A stretch of DNA of 64,000 nt from Dactylococcopsis salina PCC 8305 (GCF_000317615.1 NC_019780.1:2935840-2999839); one strand, 5' to 3'; shown: positions 1 to 9,422, counted from the first letter of the stretch. Notes: generated by a model from the sequence alone, not told the origin. Translations and numbers: made by a program.

Positions 1-698
1 GATCGCGCTTCCATTCCAGCAAACCACTGTTTTAGGTGAGGATTTTCTTCTCGTAGGGAATACCCTTTATAGTAGAAAAGGCTGGCGTTCATGCGTTCTA
101 AAAAGGGCGTAAATAGCACATCCACAATGCTAAAGTTGTCTAAAAAATAAGCTCCTGGTGTCTCACTGAGAGCAGTTTCTACCTTCTCCGTTACATCTAA
201 AAATTGCTTGCGGTTTTTTTCTTCTTGTCTGCTCGATCGCGCCCCTGAACAAAGCCACATACACCAAGCGCGAAACAATTGTCGTTCTAACTTTTTCAGA
301 GGGATAACTTTCGAGTCTTTCATGCTATAACCTAGCACACCGAAAGCATCTTCGAGGGCGATTAAAATATCATTACTTTCGGTTAGTAAACGACCATCTA
401 ACTCTAACGCGGGTAACATCCCAGAAGGAACAATACGCTTATACCAACGTTCTTTTTCCCCATAGCAAAACATACTTACTTTTTCGATGCGATAGGGAAT
501 TTGTTTCTCTTCTAACCATAGCCAAACTTTTTGACAGTAGGGACACCAAGCGTGATGATCTCGATATAAAGTAACTCTCACCTCTGATTCATTTTGACCA
601 AATAAACGCAAACGGGAATGAGAATTGGTGTTTCCGTTAACTCGATCGAGGTTAAAGTTTGTTTTCGTTTTTAATTCTTCCCAACTTAGCGGTTTCAT
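1..698 (-). CDS. Glutathione S-transferase family protein (partial)
   Basis: The minus-strand frame opens at an ATG at 698 and runs off the window's left edge, so the C-terminus is missing. The N-terminal half is thioredoxin-like: after about 40 residues comes [24 protein letters not shown], with a glutaredoxin-style CPYC motif, then [14 protein letters not shown] (the cis-Pro region of GST folds) and [12 protein letters not shown]. The all-helical C-terminal part follows ([19 protein letters not shown]). This is the architecture of cyanobacterial GST-like proteins; CPYC suggests thiol-disulfide or glutathionyl chemistry, but the substrate is unknown. The start is chosen because it is the first ATG of the conserved frame. 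Confidence 0.82.
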   Translation of the reverse strand, partial: MKPLSWEELKTKTNFNLDRVNGNTNSHSRLRLFGQNESEVRVTLYRDHHAWCPYCQKVWLWLEEKQIPYRIEKVSMFCYGEKERWYKRIVPSGMLPALELDGRLLTESNDILIALEDAFGVLGYSMKDSKVIPLKKLERQLFRAWCMWLCSGARSSRQEEKNRKQFLDVTEKVETALSETPGAYFLDNFSIVDVLFTPFLERMNASLFYYKGYSLREENPHLKQWFAGMEAR

Positions 699-703
699 TT
701 TCG

Positions 704-757
704 GTGTTATTTGTTATTTGTTATTCGTTATTTGTTATTTGTTATTTGTTATTTGTA
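704..757. repeat. Heptamer tandem repeat (TTATTTG)
   Basis: About seven copies of a TTATTTG heptamer, one variant (TTATTCG), lie directly upstream of the GST-like gene. Such heptamers are common intergenic simple repeats in cyanobacteria; no coding potential is assigned. Confidence 0.85.
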
Positions 758-783
758 AAAAGTTAATGAACCGTTCCCCCCGA

Positions 784-1395
784 TCATCGGGGGGTTACCT
801 GAGAATCCTTAATTAACAAAGCAGGAGGATGTCCAGCACTCGCATAAGTTAACCCTTGTGTTTTTGTGTTATAAATTCCATACCAAATTGTAAAATAATC
901 TTCATCGGTTTCGCTAAGAAAGACTCGATTTAATTCCCTTAAAATGGTCTGGGGTTGATAGAAATCAACATTTTTTAGAGGAGATAACTGACAAGAGAGA
1001 GTTGTATTATCCAGTTTCGATCGAAGCAAAGTTAACACAGAAACTGATAACAATGCTGGACGAACGCCATGTTCGGCAACATCAAGTAAATAAATGACTA
1101 AATGTTCGTTATCTAAACAATAGTAATCAAAGGCATCTCCTCCTAACGCTAAAGAGGGAATAAACTCCTGTTCAATTTGAATTTTAGAAGTTTGAATGGG
1201 GAGAGGAAGCAACGATCGAACATAGTCTGCTGCTGCTTTTAATTCCGCTTCCAAAACCTCCTTTTTACGTTGTAATTCTCTTTCGGCGCGACTGGCTTCG
1301 AGAAGACGACGGAGGCGACGCATTAAGACTGGAGCATGAATCGGTTTTGTGATCTAATCCGTTGCACCAGCTTGATTAGGCGCGATCGACCGATT
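784..1395 (-). pseudogene. Remnant of a response-regulator / PP2C (RsbU-SpoIIE type) phosphatase
   Basis: The longest open part (1323 to 784) encodes a coiled coil (RRLRRLLEASRAERELQRKKEVLEAELKAAADYV) and most of a SpoIIE-type PP2C domain: LPLPIQTSKIQIEQEFIPSLALGGDAFDYY, VIYLLDVAEHGVRPALLSV, YGIYNTKTQGLTYASAGHPPALLI. The metal-binding aspartates of GGDAFDYY and LLDVAEHG are present. Upstream in the same frame the end of a receiver domain is readable (AGATD, stop, ITKPIHAPVLMRRLRR); an in-frame TAG at about 1358 interrupts it and the rest of the receiver is absent. The PP2C domain also stops early at 784, next to a C-rich hairpin. I read it as a gene truncated at both ends that once encoded a receiver-PP2C anti-sigma pathway regulator. 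Confidence 0.75.
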
Positions 1396-1400
1396 CCTTA

Positions 1401-1616
1401 TCATCGAGCTTCTAGTTGATCCAAGCGTAACCACATCCCAGGGGTTGCGACATAAAACTTAACAAAAGCATAATCCCCCTCAGTTTCTAAAACCTCTCCC
1501 TTGCTTTCAAATAAGTAACTGGGAAAACGATTATCGCTTGCCATTGCTTCTAAGCTATTTTCTAGTTTTTCACGGACAACACGCACCAAAGACCCTTTTT
1601 TAACTTTTCCAGCCAT
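1401..1616 (-). CDS. ndhO: NAD(P)H-quinone oxidoreductase subunit O
   Basis: A 71-residue protein matching NdhO, a small cyanobacteria/plant-specific subunit of the NDH-1 complex on the thylakoid membrane, involved in cyclic electron flow and respiration. Seen: [23 protein letters not shown] near the N-terminus, then [21 protein letters not shown] and the terminal WLRLDQLEA block, all typical of the family; the length is normal. It is transcribed alone, diverging from the sugar-nucleotide fusion gene. The broken RsbU-like gene lies immediately downstream. Confidence 0.93.
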   Translation of the reverse strand: MAGKVKKGSLVRVVREKLENSLEAMASDNRFPSYLFESKGEVLETEGDYAFVKFYVATPGMWLRLDQLEAR

Positions 1617-1894
1617 AGTTTCTATCTTTTCTATAATCTAAATGAATAACAATTAAGCATTACAACAATTCTTTAACCAATTGTGCCATAGATGTTGTTC
1701 ATCGGTTGCGAAAGTTAAGATCGTTTCATGTCATTTGGTTTGATAAAACATCTAATCAAAGGAAGATGAGGAATTTAATAAAAGCAAGATATTATTTTTA
1801 AGCTGATTAGAAGAGTCAACATAAGGGAGGGGAGACAAAACCGAGTCAGTCTCCATACCTTAAATTTTTGTTTTCGTAATCTCAAGGAGGTTTT
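1617..1894. promoter_or_regulatory. Divergent intergenic region, ndhO / nucleotidyltransferase fusion
   Basis: 278 AT-rich bases that must hold the divergent promoters. A clear Shine-Dalgarno AAGGAGG lies at 1884-1890, four bases before the ATG at 1895. No promoter boxes or operators were recognised with confidence. Confidence 0.5.
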
Positions 1895-4423
1895 ATGCGT
1901 GCAGTGCTAATGGCTGGAGGTTCGGGAACCCGACTACGACCCCTAACTTGCGACCTGCCGAAACCAATGGTACCGGTTCTCAACCGTCCGATGGCAGAAC
2001 ATATTATCAATTTACTCAAACGCCACGATATTCGCGAAATTATCGCAACTTTACACTATCTTCCCGATGTGATGCGAGATTATTTTGGTGATGGTAGTGA
2101 GTTTGGGGTACAGATGAAATATGCGGTTGAGGAAGATCAACCCCTGGGAACAGCAGGCTGTGTTAAAAATGTCGAAGAATTATTAGATGATACCTTTTTA
2201 GTGATTAGCGGCGATAGTATGACTGATTTTGATCTTTCCGCCGCGATCGAGTTTCATAAACAAAAACAATCAAAAGCAACGTTAGTTTTAGCCAGAGTCC
2301 CCAACCCAGTCGAGTTTGGGGTGGTGATTACGGATCAAGACCATCAGATTAAACGCTTTTTAGAAAAACCTTCCAGTAGTGAAATTTTTTCGGACACGGT
2401 GAATACAGGAACTTATATCCTTGAACCAGAAGTCTTAAGATATCTCCCTGATCAAGAAGAATGCGATTTTTCTAAAGACTTATTTCCCTTACTTTTAGAA
2501 AAGGGTGAACCCATGTATGGCTATGTCTCTGAGGAATATTGGTGCGATGTTGGTCATTTAGAAGCCTATCGAGAATCTCAATATGATGCACTTCATGGCA
2601 AGGTAAAAATTGATTTTGCTTATGAAGAACAATCCCCTGGGATTTGGATCGGGGAAAATAGCTCGATCGATCCTAGTGCGAATATTGAAGCCCCCGTTTT
2701 AATTGGCAATAACTGTCGCATTGGCGCAAGAGTAAATATTGAAGCGGGAACAGTAATCGGCGATAATGTCACCATTGGCGCGGAAGCTGACCTGAAAAGC
2801 CCAATTATCTGGAATGGGGTGATTATTGGCGAACAGGCACACATCTGGGCTTGTTCCATTTCTAGAGGGGTACGGGTCGATCGACGCGCCCATATTCAAG
2901 AAGGAGTCACTCTCGGTGCTTTATGTACCGTAGGCGAAGAGGCGCAAATTAGTCAGGGCGTAAGAGTTTGGCCCAGTAAACAGATTGAATCTGGGGCAAC
3001 ATTAAACATTAACCTGATTTGGGGCAACATGGCGCAGCGCAATCTTTTTGGACAGCAGGGAGTAACTGGTATTGCTAATATTGACATCACTCCTGAATTT
3101 GCTGTTAAGTTAGGTGCTGCCTATGGCTCAACTCTCAAACTGGGATCAACAGTGAGCATTTCCCGTGATCAACGTAGTGTCTCTCGCATGGTGAGTCGTT
3201 CTTTCGTCGCTGGCTTAATGTCAACTGGGGTAAATGTGCAGAATCTAGACGCGACAGCACTGCCGATTACTCGCACCACAATTCCGACGCTTTCTGTTGT
3301 CGGCGGGATTCATGTGCGATTACATCCCACCCGCCATGATCATCTCCTGATTGAATTTATTGATGAACAAGGGATTAATATCTCGAAGGCGAAAGAGAAG
3401 AAAATTGAGGGATCATACTTTAAGGAAGACTTACGACGGGCTCAAATTCCAGAAATTGGAGAAGTATTTTATCCCGCACAGGTATTAGATGCTTATAGTC
3501 ATAGTTTTGAAAATCACCTGAATATAGAAGCCGTTAACAACAGTCGCGCGAAAGTAGTGATCGATTATGCTTATGCGGTTTCTGGTGCGGTGTTACCTCT
3601 CTTATTAGGGAAGTTTGGCTGTGATGCGGTGGTTTTAAATGCGAGTTTAAGTCAAACTGCTCTGTCCAATGAAGAACGAGAAACTTTGCTCAATGAGTTG
3701 GGTCAAGTGGTAGAAGCCTTAAAAGCTAATATGGGCGTACAGGTTGCTGCCAATGGAGAGCAGTTAATCCTTGTGGATGAGGCGGGTTTACCGATTCGGG
3801 GTGAGATTCTCACCGCACTAATGGTTAACATGATGATGACCGCTCATCCTCGTAGCACGGTTGTTGTTCCCGTTCATGCCTCTAGCGCAGTGGAACAAAT
3901 TGCTCGTCGTCACGATGGTAACGTGATTCGTACTAAAGCAAGTCCGACGGCTCTCATGGAAGCCAGTCAACAAGACCCAAATGTTGTTTTAGGGGGAAGT
4001 GGTGAAACTGGCTTTATTTTCCCAGAATTACATCCTGGTTTTGATGCCATGTTCTGCATTGCGAAACTGATTGAAATGTTGACGGTGCAAGAACGTTCCC
4101 TCGCTGAAATTCGGACAGAATTACCTCGTGTTTGCCATAAATCTTATACCATGCGCTGTCCCTGGACGGTGAAGGGAGCGTTAATGCGTTATCTGGTGGA
4201 AACTCATCCGTCGGATGAATTAGAGTTGATTGATGGGGTGAAAGTGATTGATCCGAAAACGGATAATTGGGTTCTCGTGTTACCAGATGCGGGTGAACCG
4301 TTGGTTCATATTTTTGCTAACGGCGACGATCGCGCTTGGGTTGATAACGCCTTACGAGAGTATCGTCAACGAGTGCAAGATTTCATTGATCAAGAACAGG
4401 GAGTAGAAGCGGTTAACGCCTAG
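1895..4423 (+). CDS. Mannose-1-phosphate guanylyltransferase / phosphomannomutase-like fusion
   Basis: 842 residues, the cyanobacterial fusion of a sugar-nucleotide pyrophosphorylase with a phosphohexomutase. Residues 1-235: NTP-transferase with the signature MAGGSGTRLRPLTCDLPKPMVPV and the partner motif FLEKP. Residues 250-380: left-handed beta-helix hexapeptides (IGENSSIDPSANIEAPVLIG, IGDNVTIGAEADLKSPIIWNGVIIG). Residues 385-842: phosphoglucomutase/phosphomannomutase domains (GSTVSISRDQRSVSRMVSRSF, TARPTLSVVGGIHVRLHPTRHD region, GSGETGFIFP). The usual active-site serine loop TASHNP is not evident; the equivalent area reads GIHVRLHPTRHDH, so mutase activity is uncertain. It likely supplies GDP-mannose or a related sugar nucleotide for polysaccharide synthesis. 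AAGGAGG four bases upstream supports this start. Confidence 0.88.
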   Translation: MRAVLMAGGSGTRLRPLTCDLPKPMVPVLNRPMAEHIINLLKRHDIREIIATLHYLPDVMRDYFGDGSEFGVQMKYAVEEDQPLGTAGCVKNVEELLDDTFLVISGDSMTDFDLSAAIEFHKQKQSKATLVLARVPNPVEFGVVITDQDHQIKRFLEKPSSSEIFSDTVNTGTYILEPEVLRYLPDQEECDFSKDLFPLLLEKGEPMYGYVSEEYWCDVGHLEAYRESQYDALHGKVKIDFAYEEQSPGIWIGENSSIDPSANIEAPVLIGNNCRIGARVNIEAGTVIGDNVTIGAEADLKSPIIWNGVIIGEQAHIWACSISRGVRVDRRAHIQEGVTLGALCTVGEEAQISQGVRVWPSKQIESGATLNINLIWGNMAQRNLFGQQGVTGIANIDITPEFAVKLGAAYGSTLKLGSTVSISRDQRSVSRMVSRSFVAGLMSTGVNVQNLDATALPITRTTIPTLSVVGGIHVRLHPTRHDHLLIEFIDEQGINISKAKEKKIEGSYFKEDLRRAQIPEIGEVFYPAQVLDAYSHSFENHLNIEAVNNSRAKVVIDYAYAVSGAVLPLLLGKFGCDAVVLNASLSQTALSNEERETLLNELGQVVEALKANMGVQVAANGEQLILVDEAGLPIRGEILTALMVNMMMTAHPRSTVVVPVHASSAVEQIARRHDGNVIRTKASPTALMEASQQDPNVVLGGSGETGFIFPELHPGFDAMFCIAKLIEMLTVQERSLAEIRTELPRVCHKSYTMRCPWTVKGALMRYLVETHPSDELELIDGVKVIDPKTDNWVLVLPDAGEPLVHIFANGDDRAWVDNALREYRQRVQDFIDQEQGVEAVNA

Positions 4424-4439
4424 TTACCGAGATCAAAAA

Positions 4440-4461
4440 GTCCCCCTTTAACAGGGGGATG
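4440..4461 (+). terminator. Possible terminator hairpin after the fusion gene
   Basis: TCCCCC and GGGGGA arms around a short TTTAACA loop, 17 bases after the stop codon. No long T-run follows, so it may act as an mRNA-end hairpin or be one of the local C-rich repeats. Confidence 0.4.
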
Positions 4462-4559
4462 TGGGAAATTTAAAGATGAGATTAAAGTTGAACTCTCCAC
4501 GAATTAAAATCGCGTGGATTCCAATCGAAACAACTCAATGAATTAAAATCACAAATCGA

Positions 4560-4850
4560 GTGTTAGAAAGGAGTCTCCCGAAGGAGTGGCACGCTCAAAT
4601 ATGCCCTAAAGACCTCGGCTAAACAAAAGTTTAGCTGTATCTCTACTTCTAGATTACTTGCAAGTTACTTTCATACTGCCGAGCAAGACTCCGTTGTTTA
4701 AGTATTAACAAGGTTTTTTAATGAACCTGACGGGTTTTTCACCATCTTTGGGTTTCGTACATTATAGCAGACACAGAAGACTAAAGTCTTTGTTCGCCAT
4801 TCATCCATCCGTTTCAAACGGATAGCTTTCTGACTGTTTTATTGTAAGGA
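4560..4850. mobile_element. Possible IS200/IS605-type end or relic (no transposase)
   Basis: A non-coding stretch with several compact hairpins: GCTAAAC-AAAA-GTTTAGC (about 4618-4637), AAGACT-AA-AGTCTT (about 4768-4782), and ATCCGTTT-C-AAACGGAT (about 4806-4823). The last is bracketed by CGCCATTCATC and TTTCTGAC. This CCATTCATC / hairpin / TTCTG layout resembles right ends of cyanobacterial IS200/IS605 elements, which can also carry guide-RNA-like sequence. No tnpA or tnpB reading frame remains. The assignment rests on remembered family appearance only. Confidence 0.3.
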
Positions 4851-4856
4851 ATCACC

Positions 4857-4979
4857 TTAACTGTTTTGGTTATTAAGAAAGTCCTGCGCTTGTCTAATTG
4901 CTACAGCACCGATATTGAATAAAGCCCAACTTGCAGCTAGTAACACAGGAGCAAGCACGATTACGATTCGCCAATCCAT
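4857..4979 (-). CDS. psbY: Photosystem II protein Y
   Basis: A 40-residue single-pass thylakoid membrane protein, shorter than most gene finders report. It begins [20 protein letters not shown], the conserved N-terminus and transmembrane helix of PsbY, and continues [19 protein letters not shown]. PsbY is a peripheral low-molecular-weight subunit of photosystem II near cytochrome b559. The length agrees with cyanobacterial PsbY. It stands alone between the IS-like relic and the 58-bp repeat array, pointing away from the array. Confidence 0.9.
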   Translation of the reverse strand: MDWRIVIVLAPVLLAASWALFNIGAVAIRQAQDFLNNQNS

Positions 4980-5079
4980 AACTTATCTTTACCTCTCGCT
5001 TTAAACATCTTTTTATGATTCTTCTATCTACCATAATAACTGACAAGGGCAAGATTTTCGCAAAGAATTACAGAAATTC

Positions 5080-6090
5080 AGCTGTAGGTTGGGTGAAGGA
5101 CACGAAACCCAACATAAACCCAAAACAATCACTAAACTCGATCGAGGTGACGAAATCTCACATTAATTGGAATGGTGTTGGGTTACGCGGTCACTTCACC
5201 CAACCTACGATTGACTCACATTAATTGGAATGGTGTTGGGTTACGCGGTCACTTCACCCAACCTACGATTGACTCACATCAGTTGGAATAGTGTTGGGTT
5301 ACGCGGTAGCTTCACCCAACCTACGATTGACTCACATTAATTGGAATAGTGTTGGGTTACGCGGTCACTTCACCCAACCTACGATTGACTCACATTAATT
5401 GGAATGGTGTTGGGTTACGCGGTAGCTTCACCCAACCTACGATTGACTCACATTAATTGGAATGGTGTTGGGTTACGCGGTCACTTCACCCAACCTACGA
5501 TTGACTCACATTAATTGGAATAGTGTTGGGTTACGCGGTCACTTCACCCAACCTACGATTGACTCACATTAATTGGAATAGTGTTGGGTTACGCGGTAGC
5601 TTCACCCAACCTACGATTGACTCACATTAATTGGAATGGTGTTGGGTTACGCGGTAGCTTCACCCAACCTACGATTGACTCACATTAATTGGAATGGTGT
5701 TGGGTTACGCGGTCACTTCACCCAACCTACGATTGACTCACATTAATTGGAATAGTGTTGGGTTACGCGGTCACTTCACCCAACCTACGATTGACTCACA
5801 TTAATTGGAATGGTGTTGGGTTACGCGGTCACTTCACCCAACCTACGATTGACTCACATTAATTGGAATGGTGTTGGGTTACGCGGTCACTTCACCCAAC
5901 CTACGATTGACTCACATTAATTGGAATAGTGTTGGGTTACGCGGTAGCTTCACCCAACCTACGATTGACTCACATCAGTTGGAATGGTGTTGGGTTACGC
6001 GGTCACTTCACCCAACCTACGATTGACTCACATTAATTGGAATGGTGTTGGGTTACGCGGTCACTTCACCCAACCTACGATTTGCTACGA
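5080..6090. repeat. 58-bp tandem repeat array (about 16 copies)
   Basis: A regular array with a 58-bp period from about 5158 to 6083, preceded by one diverged partial copy. Each unit carries GTTGGGTTACGCGG and CACCCAACCTACG arms, an imperfect inverted repeat (TTGGGT/ACCCAA), plus a linker GATTGACTCACATTAATTG. Variants alternate at three places: GGTCACTT or GGTAGCTT, GGAATGG or GGAATAG, CATTAA or CATCAG. There are no unique spacers, so it is not a CRISPR array. The last unit touches the 3' end of the S9 peptidase gene and supplies its stop region. Confidence 0.95.
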
Positions 6091-6094
6091 TTTG

Positions 6095-7996
6095 CTAACT
6101 GACAATGCCAGAATGTCCTTCAATTTCCCCAATTTCCTCAGCACGTCCGTTGAGGTATTCCGCTAAGAAATTCTCAACGATCGCGTAGAAGTGCATTCGG
6201 TTCTCTGGACGAGCAAAACCATGTCCTTCGTCGGTATAAAGCGCATATTGAACGGGTTTCCCTTTTTCTCGCATTTCAGCGACAATTTGCTCACTTTCAG
6301 CTTGTTTAACGCGAGGATCATTTGCTCCTTGACCAATCAGTAAAGGCTTCTTAATTCTATCTGCGAAGAAAAGCGGCGATCGCGCTTTTAAAAACTCCTC
6401 TTCTGTTTCAATATCTCCCACGCGATGAGCAAACATCGACATCATCGGCTTCCAGTAAGGGGGAACACTGTTAATGAGGGTAACGAGGTTAGAGGGTCCA
6501 ACAATATCCACACCACAAGCAAACACATCGGGAGTAAAGGTTAATCCCGCTAAGGTGGCGTAACCGCCATAAGAACCGCCCATAATCGCGATTCGATCGG
6601 GGTCAGAAATTCCCTGTGCTTTCAGCCATTCCACTGCATCAACCAGATCATCGTGCATCGCTGCGCCCCATTCACGGTTTCCAGCATTGAGGAAATCTTT
6701 TCCGTAGCCAGTTGACCCTCGGAAATTCACCTGTAACACGGCATAACCTCGGTTTGCCAGCCATTGCACTGCGGGATTATATCCCCAAGTATCTCGCGCC
6801 CAGGGACCGCCATGAACATATAAAACTGTCGGTAACTGTTTCGCTTCCACGCCCACAGGAGTGGTCAGATAACCATGAATCGTCAACCCATCTCGTGCTT
6901 GATAGGAAGTGGGTTGCATTTTTGCCAGAGGGAGGTCTTCTAATTCAGGTTGGTTGGTGAACAAGAATTCAGCGTTTTGAGTATCACGATGATAGTGATA
7001 ATAATAAACGGGACCATCATCAGTGAGATAAGCAACTAACCAATTTTTATCCGCTAAATCACGGCTGGCGATGCCAAATTCTCCGTCTCGCAGTTGACGC
7101 AGTACCTCAAAATCTTTGGCAATGGCTTCATCTAACACTTGCCATTCTTCCTTATCTTTATAGAAAGAAACCGCTTCAATATGGCGTTTAGTGGGATGAA
7201 TTAACACATCTCCCACATCATACTGGTCATCCGCAGCAATGACCGTTTCTTCTCGACTGTCGAGGTTGAGAGAGAGCAAGCGTTGAGCATTGGCTTCATG
7301 TGAGCCGACGATATAAAGGGTTTTTCCGTCTTTAGAGAAGCTGAGCGCTCCTCCTTCGTCATCTGCACTCCAATGACGCAACGTTTCCCAATCTTGGTCA
7401 GGGGTTTCCCGATAAAGTAAATCTGATCCACCGTCGGGAGTGGCGGCGACGGCGGCGCGAATTGTAAATTGTGCGTCTGCTGTCCAACTGACGATGTTTC
7501 CAGGGTTGTCGCTGTCAAATTCCACTGCACCGTTATTGAGATTGATCCGATAAACGTCGAACTTTTGGGGATTGTTCAAGTTTAAACCGACTAATACTTG
7601 GTCTGGGGTTTCTGGATCAAGATCGATCAGTTGCGCTTTCACCCCTTGAAATGGCGTTAAGTCGCGGACGATATTCTTTTCGAGATCAACGGCGTAGAGG
7701 TGGAAGTTTTCATCGCCATCAGAATCTTGAAGATAAATCAGTTGGTCGGGTTTGTATGTCCAAAAATAGGCACGGATTCCCCGTTTTTTGTCTGCGGTGA
7801 CTTGTCTATCATCGGTTTGCCCGATCGTTCGCACCCATACTTGTAACACATCTTTCTCATCTGGGGCGATATAAGCCAGGTATTTGGCATCGGGAGAAAG
7901 ACGCGGACGAGCGCGTTTTGGATTACCAAACAGAAGAGAACGAGGAATCAGTGGGGGTAATTGGGTTTGAGTGGAAGGAGTTGTTGTTGCTGTCAT
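6095..7996 (-). CDS. S9 family prolyl oligopeptidase-type peptidase
   Basis: 633 residues: an N-terminal beta-propeller (about 20-370, with KYLAYIAPDEKDVLQVWVRT and YIVGSHEANAQRLLSLNL) followed by an alpha/beta-hydrolase catalytic domain. Catalytic residues are recognisable: Ser475 in MGGSYGGYATL, Asp560 in GANDPRVKQ, His592 in DEGHGFARPENR. The oxyanion-side motif LYVHGGPWARDTWGYNP is present. The family cleaves short peptides or N-terminal acylated residues; this looks like a cytoplasmic S9C-type acylaminoacyl/dipeptidyl peptidase with no signal peptide. The last few codons lie at the edge of the 58-bp repeat array, so the extreme C-terminus may have been altered by it. Confidence 0.9.
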   Translation of the reverse strand: MTATTTPSTQTQLPPLIPRSLLFGNPKRARPRLSPDAKYLAYIAPDEKDVLQVWVRTIGQTDDRQVTADKKRGIRAYFWTYKPDQLIYLQDSDGDENFHLYAVDLEKNIVRDLTPFQGVKAQLIDLDPETPDQVLVGLNLNNPQKFDVYRINLNNGAVEFDSDNPGNIVSWTADAQFTIRAAVAATPDGGSDLLYRETPDQDWETLRHWSADDEGGALSFSKDGKTLYIVGSHEANAQRLLSLNLDSREETVIAADDQYDVGDVLIHPTKRHIEAVSFYKDKEEWQVLDEAIAKDFEVLRQLRDGEFGIASRDLADKNWLVAYLTDDGPVYYYHYHRDTQNAEFLFTNQPELEDLPLAKMQPTSYQARDGLTIHGYLTTPVGVEAKQLPTVLYVHGGPWARDTWGYNPAVQWLANRGYAVLQVNFRGSTGYGKDFLNAGNREWGAAMHDDLVDAVEWLKAQGISDPDRIAIMGGSYGGYATLAGLTFTPDVFACGVDIVGPSNLVTLINSVPPYWKPMMSMFAHRVGDIETEEEFLKARSPLFFADRIKKPLLIGQGANDPRVKQAESEQIVAEMREKGKPVQYALYTDEGHGFARPENRMHFYAIVENFLAEYLNGRAEEIGEIEGHSGIVS

Positions 7997-8060
7997 AAAA
8001 CTTTACAAGACGACTTCTCTATCTTAACGCTACAATGTTACTACCCAATTTTAAAAAACA

Positions 8061-8528
8061 ATGCTGACTCAATCAGTGCAACAATTAAAAAGACTTTATG
8101 AAGAAGACTTTGTTCTCTGGTTAGAACAAACAACAGCGTTACTTCGCCAAGGAGAGTTAAATGATCTTGACTGGGAACATCTTTTAGAGGAATTAGAATC
8201 ATTGGGAAATGAACAGAGACGCAAGGTAGAAAGTTATTTATTGCGCCTGTTAATTCATCTTTTGTTATATCAATACTGGTTAACAGAAAAAGCGTGGTGC
8301 GCCAAAGGATGGGAAAGAGAAATCGACAATTTTAGAATTGAGTTAGAGTCTTTATTGGAATCAAAAACTCTCTATTGTCACGGTTTAAAAAAGTTAGAAC
8401 CAATTTATGAGAAAGCTCGACTGAAAGCGATCCAAAAGTCTAAATTATCTTCGGAAACCTTTCCAAAAACTTGTCCTTTTACTATGAAACAGTTATTAGA
8501 TTTTGGATTTTTACCTGAATCATACTAG
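8061..8528 (+). CDS. DUF29 family protein
   Basis: 155 residues with the DUF29 pattern: LYEEDFVLWLEQTTALLRQGELNDLDWEHLLEELESLGNEQRRKVESYLLRLLIHLL. This is a helical family greatly expanded in cyanobacteria and of unknown function. Length is typical. It stands alone, divergent from the S9 peptidase with only 64 bases between the starts. Confidence 0.88.
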   Translation: MLTQSVQQLKRLYEEDFVLWLEQTTALLRQGELNDLDWEHLLEELESLGNEQRRKVESYLLRLLIHLLLYQYWLTEKAWCAKGWEREIDNFRIELESLLESKTLYCHGLKKLEPIYEKARLKAIQKSKLSSETFPKTCPFTMKQLLDFGFLPESY

Positions 8529-8837
8529 GTTCAGGTAATTGCTCATAATTGATGTTGGGTTATCAATAAATATTCCTCGATTCCTACAATCTCTTGATGT
8601 TGGGTTATCTACAATCTCTTGATGTTGGGTTATCACCCAACCTACTTGCTGCTTGCTCAGAATTGGTGTTGGGTTATCACCCAACCTACTTGCTTATAAT
8701 TCTCAATTAAAATTGGACAGGATAGATGTTTGCTCACAGAGTCCCATCTGTACTCAGAGCTAGATGGTGCCGGGAAAAAATTTTGCCGTCTGGTTTTATT
8801 ATAACACATAAGGACTGAATCGACTAGTAAAGATGAT
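8529..8837. repeat. Dispersed TTGGGTT-type repeats
   Basis: No gene seen. The first 170 bases hold four copies of GATGTTGGGTTATC, the last with its CACCCAACCTAC partner arm. This is the inverted orientation of the AACCCAACACCAATTATAAG-type repeat found at 16 kb, 31.5 kb and 52 kb. The remainder contains a TATAAT-like hexamer on the minus strand near 8800, not assigned to a transcript. Confidence 0.75.
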
Positions 8838-9422
8838 TTAGAGATGATTTTGAAGAATCCAATGGACGGCATCTAGCAAATGTTTTGCGGTGTAATCAGG
8901 GATGGTGTGATGCTGATAATCTCCCTGAGAAACGGCTTTACCGTAACCGGTTTGAACTAAAATTCCTTTGGCACCAGCGTTATGAGCAAGATCGATGTCA
9001 GTGGCTTTGTCACCGATAACAAAACTGGCTTTCAAGCCTAAGTCATATCTCCAAGCGGCGGTAATCAACATTCCTGTATTGGGTTTGCGCCAGGCACTCC
9101 AAGCGGTAAACTTGGGGTTGGTGCCGCCTGCTTGAGGACTCAGATAAGGACAATAATAAACCGCGTCTAAGGTGGCGTTTGCTTCTGTTTCTAATAACTG
9201 CTGCAAACGTTCATGGAGTGCTTCTACATGGTCGAGGGAATAATAACCTCTTGCCGGTCCGGACTGATTAGACACCAGACAACAGAACAGATGATGATCG
9301 TTGAGAAGACGCACGGCTTGCGCTGCGCCTGGGATGAGATGTAAATCTTCGATCTGATGGAGATAGCCCGCTTCTTGGTTCAAAACCCCATCACGATCGA
9401 GGAAAACTGCTGGTTTAGCCAC
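8838..9422 (-). CDS. gmhB: D-glycero-D-manno-heptose 1,7-bisphosphate phosphatase-like HAD enzyme
   Basis: 194 residues, HAD subfamily IIIA. The catalytic pair is Asp9 and Asp11 in PAVFLDRDGVLNQE; later motifs are CLVSNQSGPARGYYS, WRKPNTGMLITAA and VIGDKATDIDLAHNAGAKGILVQTGYG. GmhB removes the C7 phosphate of heptose bisphosphate in ADP-heptose synthesis. The usual zinc loop (Cys-x-His, then two further Cys) is only partly kept: CPYLSPQAGGTNPKFTAWSAWRKP has one Cys and no His, suggesting a zinc-free variant. It overlaps the heptosyltransferase-like gene by 8 bases, so the two are co-transcribed; this supports the assignment. Confidence 0.82.
   Translation of the reverse strand: MAKPAVFLDRDGVLNQEAGYLHQIEDLHLIPGAAQAVRLLNDHHLFCCLVSNQSGPARGYYSLDHVEALHERLQQLLETEANATLDAVYYCPYLSPQAGGTNPKFTAWSAWRKPNTGMLITAAWRYDLGLKASFVIGDKATDIDLAHNAGAKGILVQTGYGKAVSQGDYQHHTIPDYTAKHLLDAVHWILQNHL

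Noticed and set aside
5080-6090. Possible CRISPR array
   Set aside because: The repeats are head to tail with a 58-bp period and no unique spacers; no cas genes are nearby.
8657-8872. 71-residue minus-strand ORF
   Set aside because: Made largely of repeat sequence and overlapping the gmhB 3' end; no family pattern.
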